NCBI RefSeq assembly: GCF_000230555.1
Contig: NC_016078.1
Coordinates: 558,001-622,000, forward strand
Direction: 5' to 3'
Length of the DNA: 64,000 bases
From: Pelagibacterium halotolerans B2
Lineage (GTDB): Bacteria > Pseudomonadota > Alphaproteobacteria > Rhizobiales > Devosiaceae
Shown here: piece by piece, positions 24,436 to 32,334 of the stretch
How positions within the stretch are numbered: position 1 is the first letter of the stretch
Layout of the letters: each line of letters starts with the position of its first letter
Notes under the pieces: generated by a model
The model's database searches: none
What the model saw: only the letters and a program-made list of their open reading frames with translations
What the model was told of the DNA's origin: nothing
Translations under genes and position numbers: made by a program

Positions 24436-25394
24436 TCGCGAACGTTATAGGGCTTCTGGTCCTTCCAGAACCGCATGAGACTCTCGAGGTCCGGGTCGCC
24501 GCCCTTGGGCAATACGATCCGCAGATTGACATAGAGGTCGCCCTTGCCGAACAGCCCCTTGCCCTTGAGCCGCATCGCCTTGGCCGTATCGGGCCCCGGC
24601 GGCAGGTTGAGCTCAACCGCCCCGTCGAGCGTCGGCACGCGCACCTTGGCGCCCAGCACCGCCTCATAAAGAGTGATCGGCACATCGACCCGCAGATCGT
24701 GCCCGTCCTTGCGGAATTGCTTGTGCCTGGCGAACTTGATCGTCACCAACGCATCGCCGGGCTGTCCGGTCAGCGGCGAAGGTCTGCCCTGGCCGCGCAG
24801 CCGCACCTGCTGGCCCTCTTCGAGCGGGGAGGGGAGCTTGACCGAAACCGTCTTGCCCGAGGGCAGGGTAACCGGCACCGAGCCGCCCTTATGGGCATCT
24901 TCAAGCGATACGGCCAGATTGACAACGACGTCTTCGCCCTTGGCCGAACCCGAACCGCCTGTCGTCGCGCCCGTAAAAGGGTCCCAGCTCGCGCTGCCGG
25001 CACCCGCGCCGAACGGATTGCCGCCGGCTGGTCCGCGCCGTGTGCCGCCGAACCCGCTCATGAATTCCTTGAGAATATCCTCGGCGTTGAACCCGCCCGC
25101 TCCCGCGCCTGCGCCGGGCCGTCCGCCGCGCATGCCCGAGGGATCGAAGCCGCCGAACCCGGCGAATTTGGGATTGCCGTCCGCATCGATTTCGCCACGG
25201 TCGTATTGCGCCCGCTTGGTCTTGTCCGACAGCAGGTCATAGGCCGCCGTTGCCTCGGCGAATTTTTCGTGCGCCTTCTTGTCGTTGGGGTTCTGGTCGG
25301 GGTGATAGGTCTTGGCCAGCTTGCGGTAGGCGCTCTTGATCTCCTTGTCGCTGGCGCTCTTTGACACTCCGAGCACTGTATAGGGGTCGCGCAT
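24432..25394 (-). CDS. DnaJ-like (CbpA-type) co-chaperone without zinc finger
   Basis: A 320-residue J-domain protein. Residues 1-70 are the J domain (DPYTVLGVSKSASDKEIKSAYRKLA; HPD at 31-33). A Gly/Phe-rich linker (about 75-155) follows and then the two-barrel C-terminal domain ending in WKDQKPYNVRD. The CxxCxGxG zinc repeats of DnaJ are missing, so this is a class B co-chaperone of DnaK. ATG 25394 starts at MRDPYTVLG; an upstream ATG at 25463 would run toward the divergent pdxH. Confidence 0.9.
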   Translation of the reverse strand: MRDPYTVLGVSKSASDKEIKSAYRKLAKTYHPDQNPNDKKAHEKFAEATAAYDLLSDKTKRAQYDRGEIDADGNPKFAGFGGFDPSGMRGGRPGAGAGAGGFNAEDILKEFMSGFGGTRRGPAGGNPFGAGAGSASWDPFTGATTGGSGSAKGEDVVVNLAVSLEDAHKGGSVPVTLPSGKTVSVKLPSPLEEGQQVRLRGQGRPSPLTGQPGDALVTIKFARHKQFRKDGHDLRVDVPITLYEAVLGAKVRVPTLDGAVELNLPPGPDTAKAMRLKGKGLFGKGDLYVNLRIVLPKGGDPDLESLMRFWKDQKPYNVRD

Positions 25395-25503
25395 TCGCTT
25401 TGTTACACCTTGAAAAGGGCGCTCCGGCTTGTTGTCCGGCAGCGCCAAATCCTTTCGATCCACGATTTGCGGGGCATTGAAGCTCCGCAGCTTTGCGTTC
25501 TAT

Positions 25504-26178
25504 ATGGCCACGACCCCTCATAATGTCCAGCAGGGATGGATTGTGCCCGTGACGGCTTCGCTCACCGATCTGTTGTTCGACGATGCCTATGACGGCGCCA
25601 TCGACCCCCTCGAACTCTTCCCCCACTGGCTCGAAGAGGCCCGTGAGACCGAGCCCAACGATCCCAACGCCATGGCGGTTGCAAGCGTCGACGATACGGG
25701 CATGCCCGACCTGCGCATGGTGCTCCTCAATGGCTATTCGCATGAGGGCTTCGTCTTTTTTACCAATTTCGAATCAGCCAAGGGCCGCGAGCTGATCGCG
25801 AATCCGAAGGCCGCGCTCCTGTTCCACTGGAAAAGCCTGCGTCGTCAGGTTCGCATCCGTGGCCCGGTCCAGGAGGTGACGCAGTCCGAAGCAGACACCT
25901 ATTTCGCTTCCCGCCCCGCCCAGTCGCGCATCGGGGCACACGCATCGGACCAGTCCCGACCGCTGCAAAGCCGCAACGCGCTCGTCGAGCGTGTCGAAAT
26001 GCTGACCGAGAAATTCGCCGATGGTGGAATCGGCCGCCCCGCCCATTGGTCGGGTTTCAGGGTGAAACCGCTCCAGATCGAATTCTGGAAAGATGGTGCC
26101 TTCCGCCTTCATGATCGCGTGCTGTTTACGCGCCCTGATCTCGCGTCTGACTGGTCGCGCACCCGGCTTTTCCCGTAG
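25504..26178 (+). CDS. pdxH: Pyridoxamine 5'-phosphate oxidase
   Basis: A 224-residue FMN flavoprotein that oxidises PNP or PMP to pyridoxal phosphate, the last step of vitamin B6 synthesis and salvage. Family segments include DLRMVLLNGYSHEGFVFFTNFESAKGRELIANP (FMN site), RQVRIRGPVQ, YFASRPAQSRIGAHASDQS and PAHWSGFRVKPLQIEFW near the C-terminus. ATG 25504 matches the conserved start. It is divergent from the dnaJ-like gene (109 nt between). Confidence 0.95.
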   Translation: MATTPHNVQQGWIVPVTASLTDLLFDDAYDGAIDPLELFPHWLEEARETEPNDPNAMAVASVDDTGMPDLRMVLLNGYSHEGFVFFTNFESAKGRELIANPKAALLFHWKSLRRQVRIRGPVQEVTQSEADTYFASRPAQSRIGAHASDQSRPLQSRNALVERVEMLTEKFADGGIGRPAHWSGFRVKPLQIEFWKDGAFRLHDRVLFTRPDLASDWSRTRLFP

Positions 26179-26190
26179 GGCCGACCCTGA

Positions 26191-27009
26191 ATGCGCATTC
26201 TCGTCCGCACCTCGAAACTGGCGATCTGGGCACGTCGGCTGGCGCTGTTTGCCGCCGCGCTGATTCTGATTTCGACCGGTCTGCATTTTTTCGGCCAGAT
26301 CACCGCCGATGTGTTCGAGATCAGTCTGGTCATCGGCACGATCTTTGGTGCCGCTGCCTTCCTGATCGGCATTGTCGCCTATGTCGTCCTCTGGTTCACG
26401 GGCGACAGGGGTTGGGGTCCGGCCAGCGTAGGATTTATCCTGGGATTGGTATGTCTGGCGCCGGCCGGCACTGCCCTGGCCCTGAGCGAAATCTATCCTT
26501 CCACGGCGGACGTCACGACCGCGCTGGTCGATCCTCCACAACTGCTTGAGGCCCGGCCCAACCATCCCGATATCGATCCCGAGACGGTGCTGGCATCGTT
26601 CCCCAATCTCATCACCCGCGCCTATCAGATTCCGCCCGATGTGCTTTTCCTCATCGGCCAATCGCTCGCCCGCGCCAATGGCTGGGAAATTCTTGCGGCG
26701 ACCGAACCCACAGACACCAGCATTGGCCAGCTCAACGCGCTGCGCCGGTCTCTTTTGGGCTTTGAAAACGAGATTGCCTTTCGCGTTTCGCCCAACCCCA
26801 TCGGCGCGCTGATCGATTTGCGCGCAGCCTCGCTCACGCCGGTCTATCACGACCTTGGCGACAATGGCCGCGCCATTGAGGCCTTCCTGCTGGCGCTCGA
26901 CGACAGGGTTTCGACCCATATCCAGAACAATATGGCGCAAACCGTTCCCGAGGAACCGCCTGTGCCCCAGTCCGACCTAACGCCGGGGCAGGAGTCGGAC
27001 GCCCAATAG
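26191..27009 (+). CDS. DUF1499-like membrane protein
   Basis: A 272-residue protein with three N-terminal membrane segments (LALFAAALILISTGLHFF; ISLVIGTIFGAAAFLIGIVAYVVLW; PASVGFILGLVCLAPAGTALAL) and a soluble domain from about residue 105. The closing part (LIDLRAASLTPVYHDLGDNGRAIEAFLLALDD) is the DUF1499 signature. Function is unknown. It follows pdxH by 12 nt, so co-transcription is likely. Its end overlaps the convergent MBL gene by 33 nt. Confidence 0.8.
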   Translation: MRILVRTSKLAIWARRLALFAAALILISTGLHFFGQITADVFEISLVIGTIFGAAAFLIGIVAYVVLWFTGDRGWGPASVGFILGLVCLAPAGTALALSEIYPSTADVTTALVDPPQLLEARPNHPDIDPETVLASFPNLITRAYQIPPDVLFLIGQSLARANGWEILAATEPTDTSIGQLNALRRSLLGFENEIAFRVSPNPIGALIDLRAASLTPVYHDLGDNGRAIEAFLLALDDRVSTHIQNNMAQTVPEEPPVPQSDLTPGQESDAQ

Positions 27010-27912
27010 GCTCCGCCGAAGCACGATTTCGCCCCGGGCCGCCAGATATTCGGCGTGCGAGAGCAGCGTCTGCTTGCCGGCCATTGCAAATCGCCCCGTC
27101 AGCCCCGGATAGATCGCCCGCGCCGCTGCCGCGAGCGTCGTCGGCCCTCGCTGCACCACCTCCAGCAATTGCCCGTTGCGCATCAGCCGGTGTGCCTTGA
27201 GCGCGCGGGCAAAGGCGCGCCCATCGGCGATTTCGCCACCATGTCCGGGCAGGTAGCGCGTCTGGGGCAGGGCGATGACCCTGTCGAGAGATGCCAGATA
27301 GTCCCCCAGATCCCCGTCAGGCGCCGCCACCACGGTCGAATTCCAGCCCATGACGTGGTCGCCCACCAAAACCGCGTCCCCGCCCTCGACCGCAAACGCA
27401 AGGTGATTGGCGCAATGGCCCGGCGTGGCGACGACACGGAGCTTTATCGTGTCAATCTCCACAACGTCTCCGTCGCCCAGCACACGGTCGGGCCGGAGTG
27501 TGAAATCACCCGATCGTCCGAAGGGGTTGAACTCGAACGGTTTGAGCGGGCGCGACAGCCTGTGTGGCCCGTTCGACCATAATGGCGCGCCGGTTTCCGC
27601 CACCAGCCGCCGCGCCAGCCCGCTGTGGTCCCGGTGGGTGTGAGTCAGGATCACCGCCACCACCTTGCGTTCGCCGATGGCCTTCATCAGTGCGGCGAAA
27701 TGGGCATCGTCCTCCGGCCCCGGATCGAGCACCGCAACCCTATCGCCCCCGATCAGAAAACTGTTGGTCCCCGTGAACGTATAGGCACTCGCATTGGGCG
27801 CGGTTATCCGCACGATTGCCGGGGCCACCGCGACCGGTTCGCCGATGCGGGCATCGAACACGCGGTCATAGGGTGGGGAGGCCGAGCTTGCGGGCATTGC
27901 GCGCGGTGCCAT
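26977..27912 (-). CDS. Metallo-beta-lactamase fold hydrolase (LACTB2-like)
   Basis: A 311-residue protein with the MBL metal motif THTHRDH (His91, His93, Asp95, His96), further ligands in TPGHCANH and GDHVMGW, and a C-terminal winged-helix segment (LMRNGQLLEVVQRGPTTLAAAARAIYPGL). This arrangement is that of LACTB2/RNase-Z-like hydrolases, which include single-strand ribonucleases and thioesterases; the substrate is unknown. It is divergent from bioY with about 50 nt between. Confidence 0.88.
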   Translation of the reverse strand: MAPRAMPASSASPPYDRVFDARIGEPVAVAPAIVRITAPNASAYTFTGTNSFLIGGDRVAVLDPGPEDDAHFAALMKAIGERKVVAVILTHTHRDHSGLARRLVAETGAPLWSNGPHRLSRPLKPFEFNPFGRSGDFTLRPDRVLGDGDVVEIDTIKLRVVATPGHCANHLAFAVEGGDAVLVGDHVMGWNSTVVAAPDGDLGDYLASLDRVIALPQTRYLPGHGGEIADGRAFARALKAHRLMRNGQLLEVVQRGPTTLAAAARAIYPGLTGRFAMAGKQTLLSHAEYLAARGEIVLRRSLLGVRLLPRR

Positions 27913-27964
27913 GTATGGTTAGAACGATAATCTCTGCTTCGGCTTTAACCCAAAGGGACAAGTT

Positions 27965-28579
27965 ATGGCCACGACTTTTGCCACTTCGAACACGCTTCTC
28001 GGTCTTTACCAGCCCAAATCTCAGGCTGCGCGCGTTGCTTCGGCGGTTGCCGTCGCATTCGCGGGAGCGCTGCTCATCACCATGGCCGCCAAGGTCAACG
28101 TGCCGGTCTGGCCGGTGCCCGTCACCCTCCAGTCGATGGCCATCGCAATGATCGCCGGCGCCTTCGGTTTCCGCATGGCAACTGCCACCGTCGGTCTCTA
28201 TCTGGCTCAGGGCGCCCTGGGCGTTCCGGTCTTTGCGGGGGCCTTTGCGGGCTTGCCCTATCTCCTCGGGCCCACTGGCGGCTTCCTGATCGGTTTCCTC
28301 GTCATGGCCGCCATCATCGGCTGGCTGGCCGATCGCGGCGCCATGCGCAACGTCTTTACCGGCTTTACCGCCATGCTGGCCGGCAATGTCGTGATGTTCG
28401 TTCTCGGCTTTGTCTGGCTCCTGACCATGGCTGGCCAGGCCGCATGGATCGATCAGTCCAACGCCCTCGTCTCGGCTTTCCAGGGCGCCGTTCAGCCCTT
28501 CATCGTCTGGGATATCGTCAAGATGGCCTTCGCCGCCCTGACCGTGGCTGGCGGCTGGTCGCTGCTCCAGCGCAAGTAA
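27965..28579 (+). CDS. bioY: Biotin transporter substrate-binding component BioY
   Basis: A 204-residue six-helix S component of an ECF-type biotin transporter. The family core is visible: VPVWPVPVTLQSMAIAMIAGAFGFRMAT, QGALGVPVFAG and LLGPTGGFLIGFLVMAAIIGWLA. No bioMN (ATPase/T component) genes follow, so BioY may work alone or with shared energising units. No BioR-like box was recognised in the 52-nt upstream gap. A strong terminator follows at 28606-28637. Confidence 0.93.
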   Translation: MATTFATSNTLLGLYQPKSQAARVASAVAVAFAGALLITMAAKVNVPVWPVPVTLQSMAIAMIAGAFGFRMATATVGLYLAQGALGVPVFAGAFAGLPYLLGPTGGFLIGFLVMAAIIGWLADRGAMRNVFTGFTAMLAGNVVMFVLGFVWLLTMAGQAAWIDQSNALVSAFQGAVQPFIVWDIVKMAFAALTVAGGWSLLQRK

Positions 28580-28605
28580 GGCGCTTTCCACCTGATATGA
28601 TCGTG

Positions 28606-28637
28606 AAGGGCCAGTCCAGCGACTGGCCCTTTGTTTT
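28606..28637 (+). terminator. Rho-independent terminator of bioY
   Basis: AAGGGCCAGT (28606-28615) pairs perfectly with ACTGGCCCTT (28622-28631) around a 6-nt loop and is followed by TGTTTTG. It lies 26 nt past the bioY stop and separates bioY from the next operon. Confidence 0.8.
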
Positions 28638-28697
28638 GCAACTTCGGCATGGGGGAGACCGTTTGCTTTCCAGGTGCACTATCCAAAGGAGAGTGAA

Positions 28698-28862
28698 ATG
28701 GAATCCTTCCCCTGGCTGTTCGCCGTCCTGGGCGGCGCCGTCATTCTGGGCCTGGTCATCGCCTATGGCGCTTTCAGGTCCTCCAAAGCCACCCCGCGCC
28801 AGGAACAGGCCGGCGAGCGCGGCGCCCACGAGCTTTACCACAAGGACGAAAGCAAACACTGA
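28698..28862 (+). CDS. Small single-pass membrane protein coupled to ndh
   Basis: A 54-residue protein. Residues 5-22 (PWLFAVLGGAVILGLVIAYGAF) form one membrane helix, followed by a charged tail (SSKATPRQEQAGERGAHELYHKDE). ATG 28698 is preceded by AAAGGAGAG. Its TGA shares a base with the ATG of the NADH dehydrogenase gene (TGATG, 28860-28864), so the two are translationally coupled and the small protein may be a partner or anchor of the enzyme (inference). I do not recognise a named family. Confidence 0.7.
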   Translation: MESFPWLFAVLGGAVILGLVIAYGAFRSSKATPRQEQAGERGAHELYHKDESKH

Positions 28863-30196
28863 TGGCAGGTGAGGAACGCGTCGTCATCGTCGGAGCCGGT
28901 TTCGGCGGGCTGAGCGCGGCAAAGAGCCTTGCGCGCGCCGGCGTTCCGTTCACCATCATCGACAAGCGCAATCACCACCTCTTCCAGCCCTTGCTCTATC
29001 AGGTGGCCACTGCCGCCCTTTCGCCCGCCGAAATCGCCGTCCCCATCCGTGCCGTGCTTGCTCCGGGCAAGGGCGGCTCCATCGAGATCCTCATGGAAGA
29101 GATCGAGGGCATCGATACGGCGCGCCGCGTCGTCAGGGCGGTTGGCGGCGATGAAATCGCCTACAGCCAATTGATTCTGGCCACGGGCTCCGCCTTCACC
29201 TATTTCGGCAGGGAGGATGAGTGGCGGCCCTTTGCCCCCGCGCTCAAATCCATCGATGATGCCCTCAACATCCGCCGCCGCGTCCTTCTGGCCTTCGAAC
29301 GCGCCGAGACCACGGACAATCCGGACCTGCGAAAACGCCTGATGACATTCGTCGTCATCGGCGGTGGCCCCACCGGCGTCGAGACCGCCGGCGCCCTGGC
29401 CGAACTCGCCAAGGCGACGCTGGCCAAAGATTTCACCAATATCGACCCGCGCGACACCCGCGTCGTCCTCGTTGAGGCCGTCGATACCCTTCTCAACGCC
29501 TATCCCGCCCATCTGGGCGCCTATACCGAGCGCAAGCTGGCCGATCTCGGTGTCGAGGTGCACACAAATTCCCCGGTTAAGCGCATCGATGAAAACGGCG
29601 TTCTGGCCGGTGACGATTTCATCGAAACCTCAAACATCTTCTGGTGCGCCGGCGTCGAGGCGACCCCTGCCGGCAAATGGCTGGGTCTGAAAACCAACAA
29701 GAACGGCACGGTTCCCGTATCGCGCGATCTCACCATCCCCGATCTGCCCGGCGTGTTCGTCATCGGCGATGCGGCCTCGGTCGAAGGCGATGACGGCAAG
29801 CCGCTCCCCGCCCTGGCGCCCGTCGCCAAGCAGCAGGGCCAGTACGTCGCCGAGGCCATCATCCGGGCGCAACAGGGCCAAAGCCCCCAGGGCCCGTTCC
29901 GCTACCGCGACTGGGGCACCATGGCGACCATCGGCCGCTCCGCTGCCGTGGGCAAGTTCGGCAAGCTCGAAGTCAAAGGCTTTCCCGCCTGGATGCTCTG
30001 GGGCGCCGTCCACATCGCCTACCTCGTTGGCTTCCGCAACCGCATCAACGTCCTGGTCAATTGGTTGTGGAACTGGCTGACCTACGCCAAGGGCGCCCGC
30101 CTCATCACCGGCCCCGACGAAGCGGCGACCCGCGCGCTGGACAACCCCAAAGCCGTCGACGAGGAACTCGATAAGAGCGTCAACGCGCTGGATTAG
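28862..30196 (+). CDS. ndh: Type II NADH dehydrogenase (NAD(P)/FAD-dependent oxidoreductase)
   Basis: A 444-residue NDH-2. FAD-binding GAGFGGLSAAKSLARAG is near residue 10, followed by NHHLFQPLLYQVATAALSPAEIA, the signature of this enzyme group. The NADH-binding Rossmann motif is GGGPTGVETAGALAEL near residue 165. VFVIGDAASVEGDDGKPLPALAPVAKQQG closes the FAD site near residue 300. It oxidises NADH and reduces quinone at the membrane without pumping protons. The C-terminal amphipathic region (GFRNRINVLVNWLWNWLTY) is the membrane contact. Confidence 0.92.
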   Translation: MAGEERVVIVGAGFGGLSAAKSLARAGVPFTIIDKRNHHLFQPLLYQVATAALSPAEIAVPIRAVLAPGKGGSIEILMEEIEGIDTARRVVRAVGGDEIAYSQLILATGSAFTYFGREDEWRPFAPALKSIDDALNIRRRVLLAFERAETTDNPDLRKRLMTFVVIGGGPTGVETAGALAELAKATLAKDFTNIDPRDTRVVLVEAVDTLLNAYPAHLGAYTERKLADLGVEVHTNSPVKRIDENGVLAGDDFIETSNIFWCAGVEATPAGKWLGLKTNKNGTVPVSRDLTIPDLPGVFVIGDAASVEGDDGKPLPALAPVAKQQGQYVAEAIIRAQQGQSPQGPFRYRDWGTMATIGRSAAVGKFGKLEVKGFPAWMLWGAVHIAYLVGFRNRINVLVNWLWNWLTYAKGARLITGPDEAATRALDNPKAVDEELDKSVNALD

Positions 30197-30297
30197 CCGA
30201 GTATCGCCAGATAACGCACAGCGCCGATAACGCCCGGCAACCCGCCCAGGAGCAGAACCGTGCTTCCCAGGCCAAACATGATTGGTAGTGCCAGCAT
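30193..30297 (-). CDS. Possible 34-residue hydrophobic microprotein
   Basis: The frame encodes 34 residues, mostly hydrophobic: PIMFGLGSTVLLLGGLPG near the start, then IGAVRYLAILG and TAA. An ideal AGGAGG Shine-Dalgarno (30305-30310 on the complement) sits 7 nt before the ATG. The stop overlaps the ndh stop tail to tail by 2 bases. It could be a one-helix membrane protein. Against it, the only evident upstream promoter is that of tRNA-Pro, beyond a strong terminator, so expression is uncertain. Confidence 0.45.
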   Translation of the reverse strand: MLALPIMFGLGSTVLLLGGLPGVIGAVRYLAILG

Positions 30298-30317
30298 CAA
30301 TGGCCCTCCTGTCGCAT

Positions 30318-30348
30318 AAAAAAAGCCGGAGGCTTGAAAGCCCCCGGC
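30318..30348 (-). terminator. Rho-independent terminator of tRNA-Pro
   Basis: Read on the minus strand, GCCGGGGGCT pairs with AGCCTCCGGC around a 4-nt loop and is followed by seven T (30318-30324). It begins 5 nt past the 3' CCA of the tRNA gene. Confidence 0.88.
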
Positions 30349-30353
30349 CTTAT

Positions 30354-30430
30354 TGGTCGGAGTAGGGTGATTCGAACACCCGACCCCCTCGTCCCGAACG
30401 AGGTGCGCTACCAGGCTGCGCTATACTCCG
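30354..30430 (-). tRNA. tRNA-Pro (CGG)
   Basis: On the minus strand the 77-nt gene starts CGGAGTATAG and ends TACTCCG-A-CCA, with the CCA encoded. The acceptor stem CGGAGTA/TACTCCG pairs fully. The anticodon arm is CTCGT-TCGGGAC-GAG type with anticodon CGG, and the T arm is GGGTGTTCGAATCACCC. A D arm GCGCAGCCTGGTAGCGC is present. Confidence 0.96.
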
Positions 30431-30481
30431 ATAGGCTCGTTGCCGGCCCGGCTGGGCCGGACAGAGCAACGTTCGCGCGCC

Positions 30482-30509
30482 TTATATAATGCGCCCGACG
30501 CCGGTTCAA
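30482..30509 (-). promoter_or_regulatory. Candidate promoter for tRNA-Pro
   Basis: On the minus strand TTGAAC is followed after 15-17 bases by TATATAAG. This is the only AT-rich block upstream of the tRNA and lies about 50 nt before its 5' end. The leader between contains a GC-rich hairpin (GGCCC-AGCC-GGGCC). Confidence 0.5.
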
Positions 30510-30664
30510 GCCTGTTCGCACCCGCCTCCCGAGCAAATTTCGCTGCCGATTTGCCTTGCGACAAGAGCCGTGCACGCGCTCTGGAAATTTTCACACCTCA
30601 TGGCAAACCCGGGGCCCGCAGGTGTTGCGGGTGGTGTGCAAACGGTGTAGGAACCAACGCGCTT

Positions 30665-30739
30665 TGGGGCGTCGCCAAGTGGTAAGGCATCGGTTTTTGG
30701 TATCGACATTCGCAGGTTCGAATCCTGCCGCCCCAGCCA
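30665..30739 (+). tRNA. tRNA-Gln (TTG)
   Basis: A 75-nt gene from TGGGGCG to GCCCCAGCCA with encoded CCA. The acceptor stem TGGGGC/GCCCCA, the D arm GCCAAGTGGTAAGGC, the anticodon stem TCGGT/ATCGA with loop TTTTGGT (anticodon TTG) and the T arm GCAGGTTCGAATCCTGC all fold. It closely follows the E. coli tRNA-Gln layout. Confidence 0.96.
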
Positions 30740-30939
30740 GTTTTCCAGCAGGTTTCAGTTTCGCCAAAGTGGCGAACCCCGACCGGTCATTAAAAGGATC
30801 GGCCTGCTGAGATTGGGGGCTCAATGATGCAGACCGATCCAGCCCCCGCAACGGGGAGGTCCGCCGCAACCGAAGGCCCTCACGTTTTCGTGAAGCAATA
30901 AGGCAAAGTTGGGGCCGTCGAAAATCCAGGGAGCGCGTG

Positions 30940-31749
30940 ATGCAGTTTCTCAAGGTCGATGATGCCGTTCTTCATTTTCAGGTCATCGGCGGTCCCGAGA
31001 ACGGGCCGGTTCTGGTGTTCGCCAACGCGCTGGGCACCGATTTCCGCATCTGGCGCGATGTCATCGTGTGCCTCGTGGGCAAGTTCACCATCCTCACCTA
31101 CGACACGCGCGGCCACGGATTGTCCGAAACCGGCGAAGGTCCGGTCACCATGGAACGCCATGCCGAAGACCTGGCTGCCATCATGGATCATCTGGGGTTC
31201 AAACGGTCGATCATATGCGGACTTTCGGTGGGCGGACTGATTGCCCAGCAACTCTATGCCGACCGCCGCGATCTCGTGTCCGCCCTGATCCTCTGCGATA
31301 CGGGCGCGAAAGTGGGTGATGCCGATCTCTGGAACCAGCGCATCGCCGCCGTAGAGGCCAATGGCATTTCGGTGCTGAGCGACGATTTGATGCCCAACTG
31401 GTTCACCGCCGATTTCCGCACCAGCCGCGCCGAGGAACTTGCCGGCTATCGCACGATGCTCGAACGCCAATCCGCGCGCGGCTACATCGCGACATGCGCC
31501 GCCATTCGGGACACCGACCTGCGTGAAAAGGCCCGCCAGATCGGTGTGCCCACAATCTGCATCGTTGGAGAGCAGGATGGCTCCACGCCGGTACAAACCG
31601 TAAGGGAGCTGGCAAAATCGATCCCCGGCTCGCGGTTCGAAATCATCGGCGGATCGGGTCATCTTGCCTGCGTCGAGGCCCCCGAGCGCCTCGCAGACAT
31701 CATTCTCGCCTTTACCGACGGCCTCCCCAAAAGACCCGTGCTGAACTGA
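30940..31749 (+). CDS. pcaD: 3-oxoadipate enol-lactonase
   Basis: A 269-residue alpha/beta hydrolase. FANALGTDFRIWRDV and TYDTRGHGLSETGEGPVTME are the oxyanion and cap regions typical of PcaD, GLSVGGLIAQQL holds the nucleophile serine (about residue 93), and GSGHLACVEAPE the catalytic histidine. PcaD opens the enol-lactone ring in the beta-ketoadipate pathway for aromatic acids. No other pca genes are here, so the name rests on similarity. ATG 30940 with a GGGAGC upstream is used; GTG 30937 is adjacent. Its TGA runs directly into a family D repeat array. Confidence 0.8.
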   Translation: MQFLKVDDAVLHFQVIGGPENGPVLVFANALGTDFRIWRDVIVCLVGKFTILTYDTRGHGLSETGEGPVTMERHAEDLAAIMDHLGFKRSIICGLSVGGLIAQQLYADRRDLVSALILCDTGAKVGDADLWNQRIAAVEANGISVLSDDLMPNWFTADFRTSRAEELAGYRTMLERQSARGYIATCAAIRDTDLREKARQIGVPTICIVGEQDGSTPVQTVRELAKSIPGSRFEIIGGSGHLACVEAPERLADIILAFTDGLPKRPVLN

Positions 31750-31750
31750 G

Positions 31751-31917
31751 CGCGGTCAGAAAAGGTTGCAGACCTTTTCGGTTCGACCGCGCGACAAGGT
31801 AAAAGGGATGCGCGGTCAGAAAAATTTGCAGACCTTTTCGGTTCGACCGCGCAACAAGGTAAAAGGGATGCGCGGTCAGACAAATTTGCAGACCCTTTCG
31901 GTTCGACCGCGCGACAG
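31751..31917. repeat. Family D hairpin, threefold tandem array (60-bp period)
   Basis: Three units start at 31751, 31811 and 31871, exactly 60 bp apart. Each has CGCGGTCAGA, a variable AAAAGGTTGCAGACC-type middle, CTTTTCGGTT and CGACCGCGC, so the arms CGCGGTC/GACCGCG pair. Units are separated by ACAAGGTAAAAGGGATG. The first arm starts two bases after the pcaD stop codon. The sequence is unrelated to the 8.26-kb array in its arms but shares the TTTTCGGTTCG core. Confidence 0.85.
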
Positions 31918-32103
31918 GGCCCTGATCGGCTCTTGTCCCATTGCTTTCGATCAAGTCTGAAACGCCCCCCGCAACCTTTTTTCCGCAGCGGGCTTTTGCG
32001 CTTTGGTGGCGGAAAAAAAACGGCAGCCAATGCCCGGACCGTCACACTGGCGCCATGCACTTCTGGTGGCGTACGACAGCAAAACCCAGAGCGGAGGATG
32101 GGG
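31918..32103. other. Intergenic remainder after the repeat array
   Basis: Apart from a GC-rich inverted repeat around CCCGC ... GCGGG (about 31968-31992) I see no promoter consensus or gene here. A GCGGAGGA Shine-Dalgarno at the end serves the small gene at 32104. Confidence 0.4.
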
Positions 32104-32334
32104 ATGGCCGAGTTCGAGTATCGCGGATTTCGCGTGCGGACGATTTTCGAAAAGGATTGGAAGATCAGGATGTGGCCGCCGCTTCGGCCGGCCCAGGCGA
32201 TGGACAAGATTCGCGCCAGCCGCGCCGAGGGCGAACATGCCTGCCTTCACCGGGCAACGCGGGCCATCGATGATTTCATGGACAAGCCGGCGCCAAGCCG
32301 GGGCCGGGTGCGATCGGAGAGTCTTACGGAATGA
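32104..32334 (+). CDS. Small conserved hypothetical protein
   Basis: A 76-residue basic protein (AEFEYRGFRVRTIFEKDWKIRMWPPLRP ... ASRAEGEHACLHRATRAIDDFMDK). It has no signal or membrane segment. ATG 32104 is favoured because GGAGG lies six bases upstream; ATG 32098 sits directly against that site. I do not know its family. Its 3' end overlaps the convergent PadR gene by 11 nt. Confidence 0.6.
   Translation: MAEFEYRGFRVRTIFEKDWKIRMWPPLRPAQAMDKIRASRAEGEHACLHRATRAIDDFMDKPAPSRGRVRSESLTE

Noticed and set aside
24036..25364. 442-codon plus-strand frame overlapping the dnaJ-like gene
   Set aside because: It runs through the NTF2-like gene in another frame and antisense to the J-domain protein; composition is low-complexity.
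27913..27964. BioR box upstream of bioY
   Set aside because: No TTATCTATAA-like palindrome is present; GGTTAGAACGATAATC is not close enough.
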